Shown here piece by piece: positions 32,275 through 40,932 of a stretch of DNA of 64,000 nucleotides. The DNA comes from Porphyrobacter sp. AAP82 (GTDB taxonomy: Bacteria; Pseudomonadota; Alphaproteobacteria; Sphingomonadales; Sphingomonadaceae): contig NZ_ANFX01000016.1 in NCBI RefSeq assembly GCF_000331285.1, forward strand, positions 52,844 through 116,843, read 5' to 3'. The position numbers were made by a program, and so were the translations under genes. The notes beneath the pieces are model-generated. The model saw nothing but the letters and a program-made list of their open reading frames with translations. It was not told the origin of the DNA and made no database searches. How positions within the stretch are numbered: the first letter of the stretch is position 1; each line of letters starts with the position of its first letter.

Positions 32275-33801
32275 ATGGAAAGGCCACAGGTGAACAAGCT
32301 GGTGATCGTCGGCGGGGGGACCGCCGGGTGGATCACCGCGGCGGCCTTCGCGCGGCTGCTGGGGGGGCGCCTCGCCATCGAACTGGTCGAGAGCGAGGCG
32401 ATCGGCACGGTCGGCGTCGGCGAGGCGACGATCCCGCAGATCATCCGCTTGAACGCCATCCTCGGCCTCGACGAGAACGCCTTTCTCAGCGCCACATCGG
32501 GCACCTTCAAGCTCGGGATCGAGTTCGTCGACTGGGGCGCCAAGGGCAGCCGCTACCTCCACACCTTCGGCGATACCGGCATGAGCCTCGGCAATGTCGC
32601 CTTCCACCACTACTGGCGGCGCAGCGCCGGCAGCGCGCCCGAACCCAAGGGCCTGTGGGACTATTCGCTCCACCAGATGGCGGCCTCGGCGGCGCGCTTC
32701 GGCAAGCTCGACCGGGTCGGCAACACCAGCATGACCGGCCTTGCCTATGCCTACCATTTCGATGCGAGCCGCTATGCCCTGTTCCTGCGCGCCTATGCCG
32801 AAGGGCGCGGCGTCACCCGCACCGAGGGGATCGTCGAGACCGTCCGGCGCGACGGGACAAGCGGCGATATCCGCGCGATCACGCTGAAGGGCGGCAAGGA
32901 GGTCACCGGCGATTTCTTCATCGACTGCACCGGCTTTCGCGCGCTGCTGCTGGGCGAGACGCTGGGGGTGGGTTACGAGGACTGGTCGAAGTGGCTCCCC
33001 TGCAACCGCGCGCTGGCGGTTCCCTCGGAGCGGCTCGAGACCCTCGTGCCCTATACCCGCGCGACCGCGAAGGAGGCAGGCTGGCAGTGGCGCATCCCGC
33101 TCCAGCACCGCACCGGCAATGGCCACGTCTATTCGAGCGGCTTCACCAGCGACGAGGCGGCGGCAGACACGCTGATGGCGGGGCTCGACACCAGGCCGCT
33201 TGGCGATCCGCGTCCGATCCGCTTCACCACCGGCCGCCGCCATGCCTTCTGGGCGCATAACTGCGCTGCGATCGGCCTTGCCAGCGGGTTCCTCGAACCG
33301 CTCGAATCCACCTCGATCCACCTCATCCAGTCGCATGTCAGCCGGCTCATCCAGCTCTTCCCGCGCGAGGGTGATCCGGCAGCGATGCGCGCCGAATACA
33401 ACCGCCGCTGCGAGGAGGAGTTCGCGCAGATCCGCGATTTCCTGATCCTCCACTACCACCAGACCGCGCGCGAGGACACGGAGTTCTGGCGCTATTGCAA
33501 GCACATGGAGGTGCCCGACAGCCTCACCCACAAGATCGCGCTGTTCGCCGCATCGGGCCGCGTGGGCCGCGATGTGGACGATCTGTTCCGCGATGCGAGC
33601 TGGATGCAGGTGATGCTGGGGCAAGGGGTGATGCCGGCGGATTACGACCCGATGGCCGACCAGGTGAGCGACGCGCAACTCGCCGAATTCCTCGCCAATG
33701 TGAAGACCCTTACCGCGCGCGCGGTGGGCAGCCTGCCGCGCCACGAGGATTACCTCGCGCGCCACTGCCCGGTCGACGAAAGGCTGCTCGCCGCAGCCTG
33801 A
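32275..33801 (+). CDS. Flavin-dependent tryptophan-halogenase-like protein (second copy)
   Basis: A 508-residue halogenase-superfamily flavoprotein, clearly homologous to the one at 26548 but well diverged. The FAD motif GGGTAGW is at residues 13-19, the catalytic-type lysine at K79 (GTFKLGIEF), the WxWxIP signature at 270-275 and the active-site glutamate at E344 (EPLESTS). ATG 32275 is preferred over 32266 because AGGGG lies only 0-1 base before the first but 8-9 before the second. It forms a two-gene operon with the DUF6445 gene, opposite the TonB receptor. The natural substrate is unknown; it needs a flavin reductase, not seen nearby. Confidence 0.92.
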   Translation: MERPQVNKLVIVGGGTAGWITAAAFARLLGGRLAIELVESEAIGTVGVGEATIPQIIRLNAILGLDENAFLSATSGTFKLGIEFVDWGAKGSRYLHTFGDTGMSLGNVAFHHYWRRSAGSAPEPKGLWDYSLHQMAASAARFGKLDRVGNTSMTGLAYAYHFDASRYALFLRAYAEGRGVTRTEGIVETVRRDGTSGDIRAITLKGGKEVTGDFFIDCTGFRALLLGETLGVGYEDWSKWLPCNRALAVPSERLETLVPYTRATAKEAGWQWRIPLQHRTGNGHVYSSGFTSDEAAADTLMAGLDTRPLGDPRPIRFTTGRRHAFWAHNCAAIGLASGFLEPLESTSIHLIQSHVSRLIQLFPREGDPAAMRAEYNRRCEEEFAQIRDFLILHYHQTAREDTEFWRYCKHMEVPDSLTHKIALFAASGRVGRDVDDLFRDASWMQVMLGQGVMPADYDPMADQVSDAQLAEFLANVKTLTARAVGSLPRHEDYLARHCPVDERLLAAA

Positions 33802-33821
33802 CCACACCCCGAAAACCCACG

Positions 33822-33860
33822 AAAAAGGGCGGCGCAGCCATGCTGCACCGCCCGTTTTTC
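33822..33860. terminator. Bidirectional terminator between halogenase and cytochrome c genes
   Basis: The stem pairs 33827-33838 with 33842-33853 (12 bp, one C-A mismatch, loop CAT). TTTTT follows on the plus strand (33855-33859) and AAAAA precedes it (33822-33826), which gives a T-run on the minus strand. It can serve both converging genes. Confidence 0.88.
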
Positions 33861-33880
33861 TTGGCCCTGAGGCGCCCGTC

Positions 33881-34381
33881 TTACTTGGACTGGGCTTCCA
33901 GATAGGCGACCAGGTCGGCGCGCTTCTGGTCGTCCTTGACGCCCGGGAAGTTCATCTTGGTGCCCGGGACATAGGCCTTCGGGTCCTTGAGGTATTCGAA
34001 CAGAACCTGCGGCGTCCAGGTGATGCCGCTGTTCTTGTTGGCGTCCGAATAGGCGAAGCCGGCGACCGAGCCCGACTTGCGGCCAACGATCTTGTGCAGC
34101 GACGGGCCGACGCGGTTCACGCCGTCATCGAAGACGTGGCAGGTGCGGCACGCGGCGAAGACCTTTTCGCCGGCGGCGGCATCGCCCGTGTAGCTGGCAT
34201 ATTCGAGCTTCGCGCCGGTATCGGCAGCAGCCGCAGCCGGAGTGGCGGCAGCCGTTTCGGCCGGAGCGGCCGCTTCGGGCGCCGCCGGAGCAGCAGCTTC
34301 TTCTTCCTTCTTGCCACCGCAAGCCGAAAGAGTGGCGAGTGCTGCCAGCGCAGCTGCGCCCATCAGGAAATTACGCTTCAT
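33881..34381 (-). CDS. Membrane-anchored class I cytochrome c (lipoprotein)
   Basis: A 166-residue cytochrome c. A lipobox LSAC at residues 18-21 indicates a lipid-anchored periplasmic protein. An Ala/Pro/Glu-rich linker (about 25-57) leads to a single haem c domain with CRTCH at 78-82 and the axial methionine at M143 (TKMNFPGV). The domain is mitochondrial/c2-like. Tethered c2-type cytochromes can donate electrons to reaction centres or cytochrome oxidases in alphaproteobacteria, so it is a candidate partner of the photosynthetic apparatus, but the sequence alone does not decide. The start at MKRNFLMG was chosen because the signal sequence begins there; a longer in-frame start adds nothing. 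Confidence 0.92.
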   Translation of the reverse strand: MKRNFLMGAAALAALATLSACGGKKEEEAAAPAAPEAAAPAETAAATPAAAAADTGAKLEYASYTGDAAAGEKVFAACRTCHVFDDGVNRVGPSLHKIVGRKSGSVAGFAYSDANKNSGITWTPQVLFEYLKDPKAYVPGTKMNFPGVKDDQKRADLVAYLEAQSK

Positions 34382-34635
34382 AGTCGTTTGTCCTCTGAAC
34401 AACTTGTTCCTCCCGCATCCTCGCGGGCCTTACTCCAGATTCTCGGGCAAGAAAAGCGGGACTTCACGCATCGCACGCGCCCCTCTCCACAGGTCCGCAT
34501 AGCCATAACGCATGACGATCGCAGGCGGTTCCGGCGGGCCGTGCGGCAGGCTGCATTGCGGGCGATCCGCACCGCCCTTGAGGGCAGCCGTGCCGGGCAT
34601 TGCCATGCGCGCGCGGCCCGCTATGCTCGCGGCCC

Positions 34636-35448
34636 ATGACCCGTTTGCCCAGATCGACCAAGCTCACCCTCGCCCTTCTCGTGATCGTGCCCGTGTGGTT
34701 CGTGATCGCAGCGCTCGGCACCCGTTTCGGGGTGTGGGACTGGAAGTTCGGGCTGATGACGCTGACGCTGACGGCAGGGCTGATCCTGCTGGTCGTGCTG
34801 GGCCTTGCGGCGCTGGTCGCGCTGGTGCTGGCAATCCGCAGCAAGCCGCGCCGGCTGGTCCCGCTGGCAGTGGCGGGCGCGGGCCTCGTGGCGGTGGGCG
34901 CTGCGGCGGTGTTTGTCGGAACGGTCGGCGGCAAGGGCGCAGAAAACCCGATCCACGACATCGCCACCGATACCGCCAACCCGCCGGTCTTCTCGGCCGA
35001 GACGCTGGCCGAGCGCGCGGCGGCCAAGGCCAATCCGGTGAGCGATTACCAGACCCCGCTCGGCGAGCTTGAACCTTACAAGGCGCGCGCTTCCAAGGAG
35101 CTTGCGGTCAAGTCCTACGCGCAGATCATCACCGCCAGGTCCGATCGCCCCGCCCCGCTGCCGCTGGGCGGCGCGACCCGCGAACAGGGCGTGGCGGCGG
35201 TGGCTGCGGCGATGGAGGCGATGGGGCTTCAGGACATCCGCCAGGATGCCGCCGCGGGCACGGTCGAAGGCGTGGCGCAGAGCTTCTGGTTCGGGTTCAA
35301 GGACGATGTCGTCGCCCGGGTCGGCGAGGCGCAGATCGACTTCCGCTCGGTCAGCCGCGTGGGCGTGAGCGATCTGGGCGCCAACACCGCGCGCATCAAC
35401 GACCTGCGCGCCCGCACCGAGACGCTGCTGGGGACAGCGGCGCGTTAA
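34636..35448 (+). CDS. DUF1499 membrane protein
   Basis: A 270-residue protein with three hydrophobic segments at about residues 10-30, 38-65 and 74-98, followed by a soluble DUF1499 domain (NPIHDIATDTANPPVF ... IDFRSVSRVGVSDLGANTARINDLR). The domain is widespread but has no agreed function. The C-terminal pattern VDFRSxSRVGxSDxGxNxxRI is well conserved. The 3' end overlaps the convergent CDP-alcohol phosphotransferase gene by 4 bases. The 254-base gap upstream holds nothing I recognise beyond the promoter space for this gene and cytochrome c. Confidence 0.85.
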   Translation: MTRLPRSTKLTLALLVIVPVWFVIAALGTRFGVWDWKFGLMTLTLTAGLILLVVLGLAALVALVLAIRSKPRRLVPLAVAGAGLVAVGAAAVFVGTVGGKGAENPIHDIATDTANPPVFSAETLAERAAAKANPVSDYQTPLGELEPYKARASKELAVKSYAQIITARSDRPAPLPLGGATREQGVAAVAAAMEAMGLQDIRQDAAAGTVEGVAQSFWFGFKDDVVARVGEAQIDFRSVSRVGVSDLGANTARINDLRARTETLLGTAAR

Positions 35449-36050
35449 TTCCGGAACGCACCCGCGGCCATCGCGCTCCTCTGGAACACGGTGAGGACGC
35501 AGAGTCCCGCATAGCCATAGGCGATGGCGGCGAACCCTGCCGGCCACAGGCACATGGCGATGAATACGGCGATGGTCTCGCCCCCCTCGGCCAAGCCCGT
35601 CGAATAGAAAAAGCTCTTCTTGCCGTGCGCCTCGGTCGTCGCACCGCGCGTGGCCGCGATCACCGCGAAGGCGAGGAAGCTGACCCCGGTGAGCACGAAG
35701 CTGGCGACCAGCACCAGCGCCGGCAGCGTGTTGGCGGGGGCAAGGATGCCGAAGCCGAGCGGTATGCTCACGTAGAACGCGAAGTCGGCAACAATATCGA
35801 AATAGCCGCCGAGGTCGGAAGGCCCCCGAGCGCGCGCCACCGCCCCGTCGAGCCCGTCAAGGAGGCGGTTGGCGCAGATCAGCGCGAGGCCCCAGCCGAT
35901 GTGCCCAAGGGCGATGGCGGCCGCCCCGCCGAGGCCCACGGCAAGGCCGGCAAAGGTCAGCGCATTGGCGGTGATCCCCGCGCCCGACAGCACGCGTCCG
36001 ACGGCGTTCAATGGCGGGTCGATCAGCGGGCGGAGTCTGGCGTCGAGCAT
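35445..36050 (-). CDS. CDP-alcohol phosphatidyltransferase family protein
   Basis: A 201-residue integral membrane enzyme of the CDP-alcohol phosphotransferase family, which joins a CDP-activated lipid to an alcohol in phospholipid synthesis. The family motif DGxxARx8GxxxDxxxD is complete in LLDGLDGAVARARGPSDLGGYFDIVAD at about residues 64-90, with five to six hydrophobic segments. Which alcohol is used cannot be told. It is the last gene of a compact minus-strand operon, 4 bases after the nucleoside transporter gene. Confidence 0.9.
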   Translation of the reverse strand: MLDARLRPLIDPPLNAVGRVLSGAGITANALTFAGLAVGLGGAAAIALGHIGWGLALICANRLLDGLDGAVARARGPSDLGGYFDIVADFAFYVSIPLGFGILAPANTLPALVLVASFVLTGVSFLAFAVIAATRGATTEAHGKKSFFYSTGLAEGGETIAVFIAMCLWPAGFAAIAYGYAGLCVLTVFQRSAMAAGAFRN

Positions 36051-36054
36051 CCCC

Positions 36055-37329
36055 TCACCCCCACGTCACCAGCCCGATCCACGCGCCCGTCAAGGCGCTG
36101 GCGATATTGCCCGCAAGCCAGCTCTTCATCCCCAGCCCCGCCGCCTCGGCACGGCGTTCGGGGGCAAGCGTGCCGATGGTCGTGACCAAGAGGCCGACGC
36201 TCGCGAGGTTGGCAACGCCGCACAGCGCATAGGTGACGATCAGGCTCGCCCTCGCGCCCAAGGTTCCGGCAGGCAGCGCGGCAAGTTCGAGATAGGCGAC
36301 ATATTCGTTGAGCACCGCCTTGGTGCCCATCAGGCCGCCCGCCGCCTGCGCCTCGTCCCAGGGGACGCCGATCAGCCACATCAGCGGCGCGGCGGCCCAG
36401 CCGAGCAGGCGCTTCAGGGTCAGCGGCGCGCCCTCGATGGCGGGGAGCGCTGCGAGCATCCCGTCGACCAGCGCGACGAGCGCGAAGACCGTGATGATCA
36501 CTGCGATGACGCTGAGGAACAGCTGGAGCCCGTCTGCCGTGCCGCGCATGATCGCATCGATACTGCTCTCGTACCGCAGGCCCGGGTCGGCGGCATCGAC
36601 GTCGGTCGCGGCATCATCGGGGCCGGGCGGGACGATCAGGCGCGCGGCGAGCAGGGCTGCCGGGATCGAGACCAGCGAGGCGGCGATCATGTGACCCACC
36701 GCATCGGGCACGACATTGCGCAAGGTCGTCGCATAGAGCACCAGCAGCGCGCCGCTGATCGTCGCCATCGCCAGCACCATCAGCTGGAACAGCTCGGACC
36801 GGCTGACCCGGGCGAAATAGGCGCGGGTGACGAGCGGCGTCTCGACCACGCCGAGGAACAGCGCCGCGCCGCCTGCCAGACCCACCGGCCCCGACACCCC
36901 CAAGGAACGGCGCAGCAGGAAGCCGAGGCCGTTGACCATCCAGCGCAGCACCCCCCAGTGCCACAGCAGAGCGGAGAGCGCGGAAAAGACGATCACCAGC
37001 GGCAGGATCTGGAAGGCGATGACAAGCGGCGGCTGCGCGCCCGGCTTCAGCGCGAAGGGCAGTTCCGCCCCGCCGAGATAGCCGAACATGTAAGCCGATC
37101 CCTTGAGCGTCGCCGCCTCGACCGCGCTCACGGCATTGTTGACGAGGCCGACCGCCGCCCACACGATCGGCACGCGCACGATCACGACCGCGAGCAGGCC
37201 CTGCATCAAGAGCGCACCCAGCATCCAGCGCCAGCCGGGCAGTGCCTTGCGGTTCTCGCTGAAAGCCCAGGCGATCCCGATCAGCACCGCGATGCCGATG
37301 ATCCCGCGCAACTGGTCGAACAGTTCCAC
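36055..37329 (-). CDS. Concentrative nucleoside transporter (CNT/NupC family)
   Basis: A 424-residue polytopic protein that matches the CNT family: GLVNNAVSAVEAAT, the gate-like block SGPVGLAGGAALFLGVVETPLVTRAYF, and the C-terminal NEYVAYLELAAL...YALCGVANLASVGLLVTTIG. These hold the Gln/Thr/Asn/Glu residues used for nucleoside and Na+ binding in characterised members. It probably imports nucleosides with Na+ or H+. It lies 6 bases after the upstream flavoprotein gene and 4 bases before the CDP-alcohol phosphotransferase gene, in one operon. Confidence 0.92.
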   Translation of the reverse strand: MELFDQLRGIIGIAVLIGIAWAFSENRKALPGWRWMLGALLMQGLLAVVIVRVPIVWAAVGLVNNAVSAVEAATLKGSAYMFGYLGGAELPFALKPGAQPPLVIAFQILPLVIVFSALSALLWHWGVLRWMVNGLGFLLRRSLGVSGPVGLAGGAALFLGVVETPLVTRAYFARVSRSELFQLMVLAMATISGALLVLYATTLRNVVPDAVGHMIAASLVSIPAALLAARLIVPPGPDDAATDVDAADPGLRYESSIDAIMRGTADGLQLFLSVIAVIITVFALVALVDGMLAALPAIEGAPLTLKRLLGWAAAPLMWLIGVPWDEAQAAGGLMGTKAVLNEYVAYLELAALPAGTLGARASLIVTYALCGVANLASVGLLVTTIGTLAPERRAEAAGLGMKSWLAGNIASALTGAWIGLVTWG

Positions 37330-37335
37330 CCCGCC

Positions 37336-39477
37336 CTAGCCCCGCATCCAGGCGTGATAGCGCTCGACCCACGCAAGCAGGCCTTCGGGCTTGTGCGCCT
37401 TTTTCCAGTTGCCGGCGGCAAACTTGTTGGCCTCCACCATCGTCGGATAGGCGTGGATCGTGCCGAGGATCTTGTTCAATCCGATCCCGTGCTTCATCGC
37501 CAGCACATATTCGGCGAGGAGCTCGCCCGCGCCCGCACCCACGATCGTCGCGCCCAGCACCGTGTCCTTGCCGCCCGCCGGGGTCAGCACTTTCACAAAG
37601 CCCTTCGTCTCGCTCTCGGCAATCGCGCGGTCGAGATCGTCGAGATCGTAGCGGGTGACCTCCACCGCGATCCCCTGTTCGGCCGCCTCGCGCTCGTTCA
37701 ATCCGACGCGGGCGACCTCGGGGTCGAGGAAGGTGACGGCGGGGATGACGCGGTAATCGGCCTTGAACTTGCGGAAGGTCCCGAACAGCGCGTTCACGCT
37801 CGCATACCACGCCTGGTGGCTGGCGGTATGGGTGAACTGGTAGGGCCCGGCAACATCGCCAGCGGCGAAGATATTGGGGAATTTGGTGGCGAGGAATTCA
37901 TCGGTGACGACGGTTTTCGCCACGTTCACGCCGATTTCCTCGAGCCCGAAGCCGGTCAGCCGCGCCTTGCGGCCGATGGCGACGATAAGCGCATCGAAGG
38001 GCACTTCGACTTCCGCGCCCTGCGCCTCGGCGACAAGCGAGCGCCCTTCGATCCGCACCGCCTTGTGGCCGACAAGCACCCGCACCCCCGATTCCTCGAG
38101 CGAAGCGCGGGCGAGCGCGGAGACGTCATCGTCCTCGCGCGCCAGCACCCGTTCGCCGCGCTCGATCTGGGTGACCTCGCAGCCCAATCGCGCGAAGGCC
38201 TGCGAAAGCTCGCACCCGATCGGGCCGCCGCCCAGCACCGCGATCCGGCGCGGGGCTTCGTCCAGCGCGGCGAAGGTGGTCCACACGGTTTCGCTGGTGA
38301 CGTAGCCGCTGTCCTCGATGCCGGGAATGTCGGGCACCACCGGCTCGGCCCCGCTGGCGATGATGATCGAGCGGGTGGTGAGACGCTGGGTGCCGCCATC
38401 ATTGCGCGCGATCTCGACCGTCCAGGGGTCGAGGATTGTCGCGTAACCCTTGACCACATCGACGCCCAGCCCGGTGTAGCGCTCGACAGAATCATGCGGC
38501 TCGATGGTCTTGATGGTTTCGAGCACCCGCGCCATCACCGCCTTGAACGGCACCTGCGGTTCCTGCGCCGACAGGCCATACCTGTCCGCATGGCGCATCT
38601 GTCTGGCGACCTTGGCGCTCTTGATGATCGCCTTCGACGGTACGCAGCCGGTGTTGAGGCAATCGCCGCCCATTTCATGCGCCTCGACCAGCGTGACCTT
38701 GGCCCTGACCGTCGCCGCGATCAGCGCCGAAACCAGCCCCGCCGACCCCGCGCCGATCACCACCAGATTGCGGTCGAATTTGCGGGGACGCTTGAACCCT
38801 GCGTAAACCTTCCGGCGCTGGAGCGCGCCGATGATGCCCTTGGTGATCCACGGGACGATGCCGAGCAGGACGAAACTGCCCAGCACCGCCGGCGAGGCGA
38901 TCCCCGACAGGCTGTCGATCCGCGCCAGCTGCGTGCCCGCGTTCACATAGACCACCGTGCCCAGCAGCATGCCGAGCTGGCTTACCCACATGAAGGTCAG
39001 GGTGCGAATGCGGGTCAGGCCCATCACGAGGTTGACGATGAAGAACGGGAAGACCGGGATCATCCGCAAGCTGAACAGATAGAACGCCCCGTCGCGCTCG
39101 AGCCCGGCGTTGATCGCCTTCAGCCGCTCGCCGAAGCGCGCCTCGATCGTGTCGCGCAGCACGTAGCGCGAGGACAGGAAGGCGAGCGTCGCGCCGAGCG
39201 TCGAGGCGAAGGAGACGATCACCGTGCCCTCCACCACCCCGAACAGCGCGCCCGCCGCCAGCGTCATGATCGCAGCGCCCGGCAGCGATGCCCCGGTGAC
39301 CGCGACATAGGCAAGGAAGAACCCCGCGATCACCGCAATCGCGTTGTCCTGCTGGAAGGCAGCGATATCGGCCGACAGCGCCTTGATCCCCGCCAGCGTC
39401 AGATATTGCCCCAGCCCGAAGGCGAAATAGGCAGCGACCAGCGCGGCCAGCACGGCGATGATGGCGAGTTTCTTCAC
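37336..39477 (-). CDS. TVP38/DedA membrane domain fused to a dihydrolipoamide/mercuric-reductase-like flavoprotein
   Basis: A 713-residue two-part protein. Residues 1-225 are a SNARE-associated/TVP38-type membrane domain with GASLPGAAIMTLAAGALFG and FPFFIVNLVMGLTRI motifs. From about residue 236 a class I pyridine nucleotide-disulfide oxidoreductase follows: FAD motif VVIGAGSAGLVSA, redox-active CLNTGC at 273-278, NAD(P) motif VLGGGPIGCELSQ and a C-terminal dimerisation domain. The start is GTG 39477 with GGGG about 8 bases upstream; the open frame upstream has no ribosome-binding site. Such fusions occur in other proteobacteria; the substrate is unknown. The active disulfide on a membrane anchor suggests redox chemistry at the inner membrane. 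Confidence 0.9.
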   Translation of the reverse strand: MKKLAIIAVLAALVAAYFAFGLGQYLTLAGIKALSADIAAFQQDNAIAVIAGFFLAYVAVTGASLPGAAIMTLAAGALFGVVEGTVIVSFASTLGATLAFLSSRYVLRDTIEARFGERLKAINAGLERDGAFYLFSLRMIPVFPFFIVNLVMGLTRIRTLTFMWVSQLGMLLGTVVYVNAGTQLARIDSLSGIASPAVLGSFVLLGIVPWITKGIIGALQRRKVYAGFKRPRKFDRNLVVIGAGSAGLVSALIAATVRAKVTLVEAHEMGGDCLNTGCVPSKAIIKSAKVARQMRHADRYGLSAQEPQVPFKAVMARVLETIKTIEPHDSVERYTGLGVDVVKGYATILDPWTVEIARNDGGTQRLTTRSIIIASGAEPVVPDIPGIEDSGYVTSETVWTTFAALDEAPRRIAVLGGGPIGCELSQAFARLGCEVTQIERGERVLAREDDDVSALARASLEESGVRVLVGHKAVRIEGRSLVAEAQGAEVEVPFDALIVAIGRKARLTGFGLEEIGVNVAKTVVTDEFLATKFPNIFAAGDVAGPYQFTHTASHQAWYASVNALFGTFRKFKADYRVIPAVTFLDPEVARVGLNEREAAEQGIAVEVTRYDLDDLDRAIAESETKGFVKVLTPAGGKDTVLGATIVGAGAGELLAEYVLAMKHGIGLNKILGTIHAYPTMVEANKFAAGNWKKAHKPEGLLAWVERYHAWMRG

Positions 39478-39523
39478 GAGACGATCCCCTTTGCGGCCCG
39501 GTTCGCTCCCGGGCCTCGTGCCG

Positions 39524-40672
39524 TTACGCCTTGACTGCAAGCGCCGCGTATCTCGCGATCCATGCTTTGTCGATCCGGTGCTTGAGCGCAAGCACCCATC
39601 GTCCCTCGGCGCTGATCGGGCCGTAGCTGAGGATCGCCGAGCCGTCGCCGGTGTTCATCAGGTAGAGGCTGCGGGGGCGCGGGCGGTAGGCGGCGCGCGG
39701 GCTCTTGCCGGCACTCATGGCGCGCAGGTTGGCGGCGAGCACCGGCCCGGCGAACACCGCATGGACCCCCGCATGGGCGAGCGGCCGGTCGGTGCGCGCG
39801 GCGACGTCGCCCGCGGCAAGGATATGCGGGTGCGAGACCGAACGCTGGTGCGCATCGACCGCGAGGAAGCCCGCCGCATCGCAGGCGATCCCGCTCGCGC
39901 GCACCCAGCCAGGCGCAGCACTACCGGTCGCGGCGATGACCATGTCGGCGGGTTCGAGCGACGCGCCGCCTGCCGTCAGCGCCCCGCCCGCAAAGCGCGC
40001 GTCGCCCGCGATCACCGCGATTCCCTGCCGGGCCAGCGCGCGCGCCGCGCGCTCCTGCACGCCTTGCGCAAAGCCGGGGAGCAGGCCTGCTTTTCCGGTC
40101 GCCAGCGTCACCTTGGGGCGCGGCGATGCGCCCGCGAGGTTGCGAAGCCCGAAGGCGAGCTCCACGCCCCCCGCCCCGCCGCCCGCCACGACGATGCGCG
40201 ACAGGTCCCGCCCGCAGGCGCGCAAAGCCGCGAGGCTCTCCACGAAAGCACCGATGGGCCGCACCTCGATGAGGCGCGGGTCGTCACCGACGAGCGTCCT
40301 GCCTTGCCCCTCCCCGCCGGTATCGAAGCTGGCGATGGTGAAGGCGATCTCGCGCCCGCCCGCGGTGGTCACCACGCGGCGCTCGGGATCGAGCGCGGCG
40401 CAGCGGCCCGGCACCAGCTCCACCCCCGCGCGCGCGGCCAGCGCTGCCAGATCGACCAGCCCGTCGGCCTCACCGTGCTGCCCCGCCAGCCAGCCCGGCA
40501 CCATGCCCGAATAGCGCAAGGCCGGCTCGGGTGTGAGCAGCACGGCGCGGCCGCGGCCCGGCACTCCGCGCGAGGTCCAGTCGGCCAGCACCGCAACATG
40601 GGCATGCCCGCCGCCCACCAGCACGATATCGGCGCTGCTGCGCGCATTATGTGCAAGCAAAGCCGCCATCAT
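39524..40672 (-). CDS. FAD-dependent pyridine nucleotide-disulfide oxidoreductase (NDH-2/SelD-associated type)
   Basis: A 382-residue flavoprotein with an N-terminal FAD motif VLVGGGHAHVAVL at about 17-29 and a second Rossmann motif IVVAGGGAGGVELAFGL at about 160-176. The HAHV pattern is typical of the group related to type II NADH dehydrogenases that is often fused to or next to selenide-water dikinase. There is no CxxC redox pair. It is the first gene of the four-gene minus-strand operon, 46 bases before the TVP38-flavoprotein fusion. The donor is probably NAD(P)H and the acceptor is unknown. Two ATGs stand in tandem at the start. Confidence 0.87.
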   Translation of the reverse strand: MMAALLAHNARSSADIVLVGGGHAHVAVLADWTSRGVPGRGRAVLLTPEPALRYSGMVPGWLAGQHGEADGLVDLAALAARAGVELVPGRCAALDPERRVVTTAGGREIAFTIASFDTGGEGQGRTLVGDDPRLIEVRPIGAFVESLAALRACGRDLSRIVVAGGGAGGVELAFGLRNLAGASPRPKVTLATGKAGLLPGFAQGVQERAARALARQGIAVIAGDARFAGGALTAGGASLEPADMVIAATGSAAPGWVRASGIACDAAGFLAVDAHQRSVSHPHILAAGDVAARTDRPLAHAGVHAVFAGPVLAANLRAMSAGKSPRAAYRPRPRSLYLMNTGDGSAILSYGPISAEGRWVLALKHRIDKAWIARYAALAVKA

Positions 40673-40932
40673 CCGTGCTTCATTGCAAGCGGTTCATCTG
40701 CCCGCAAGCTTTGGGCGCTATCGGAGCGCGATACTTTATTACCTCTCATTATCTGCCAAACCTCGTATCCTCGCGAATTTGCACATTTTGTCGCCCACGG
40801 AACCGCCGCGCCTCTGGACCATTGTTCGCTTGCGGCGCGGGGCGGTTGCAATAGAGGCAAGCTTCGTCGGCAGCGCTTCAGCCCCTGGGCAGCAGATCGC
40901 TTGGACACGGGTTTCGCAACGGAAAGGCTGAC

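Noticed and set aside
35869..39534. A 1221-codon plus-strand frame opposite the flavoprotein and nucleoside transporter genes
   Set aside because: It runs antisense to three well-supported genes, and its His/Arg/Gln-rich translation is the usual product of reversed GC-rich codons.
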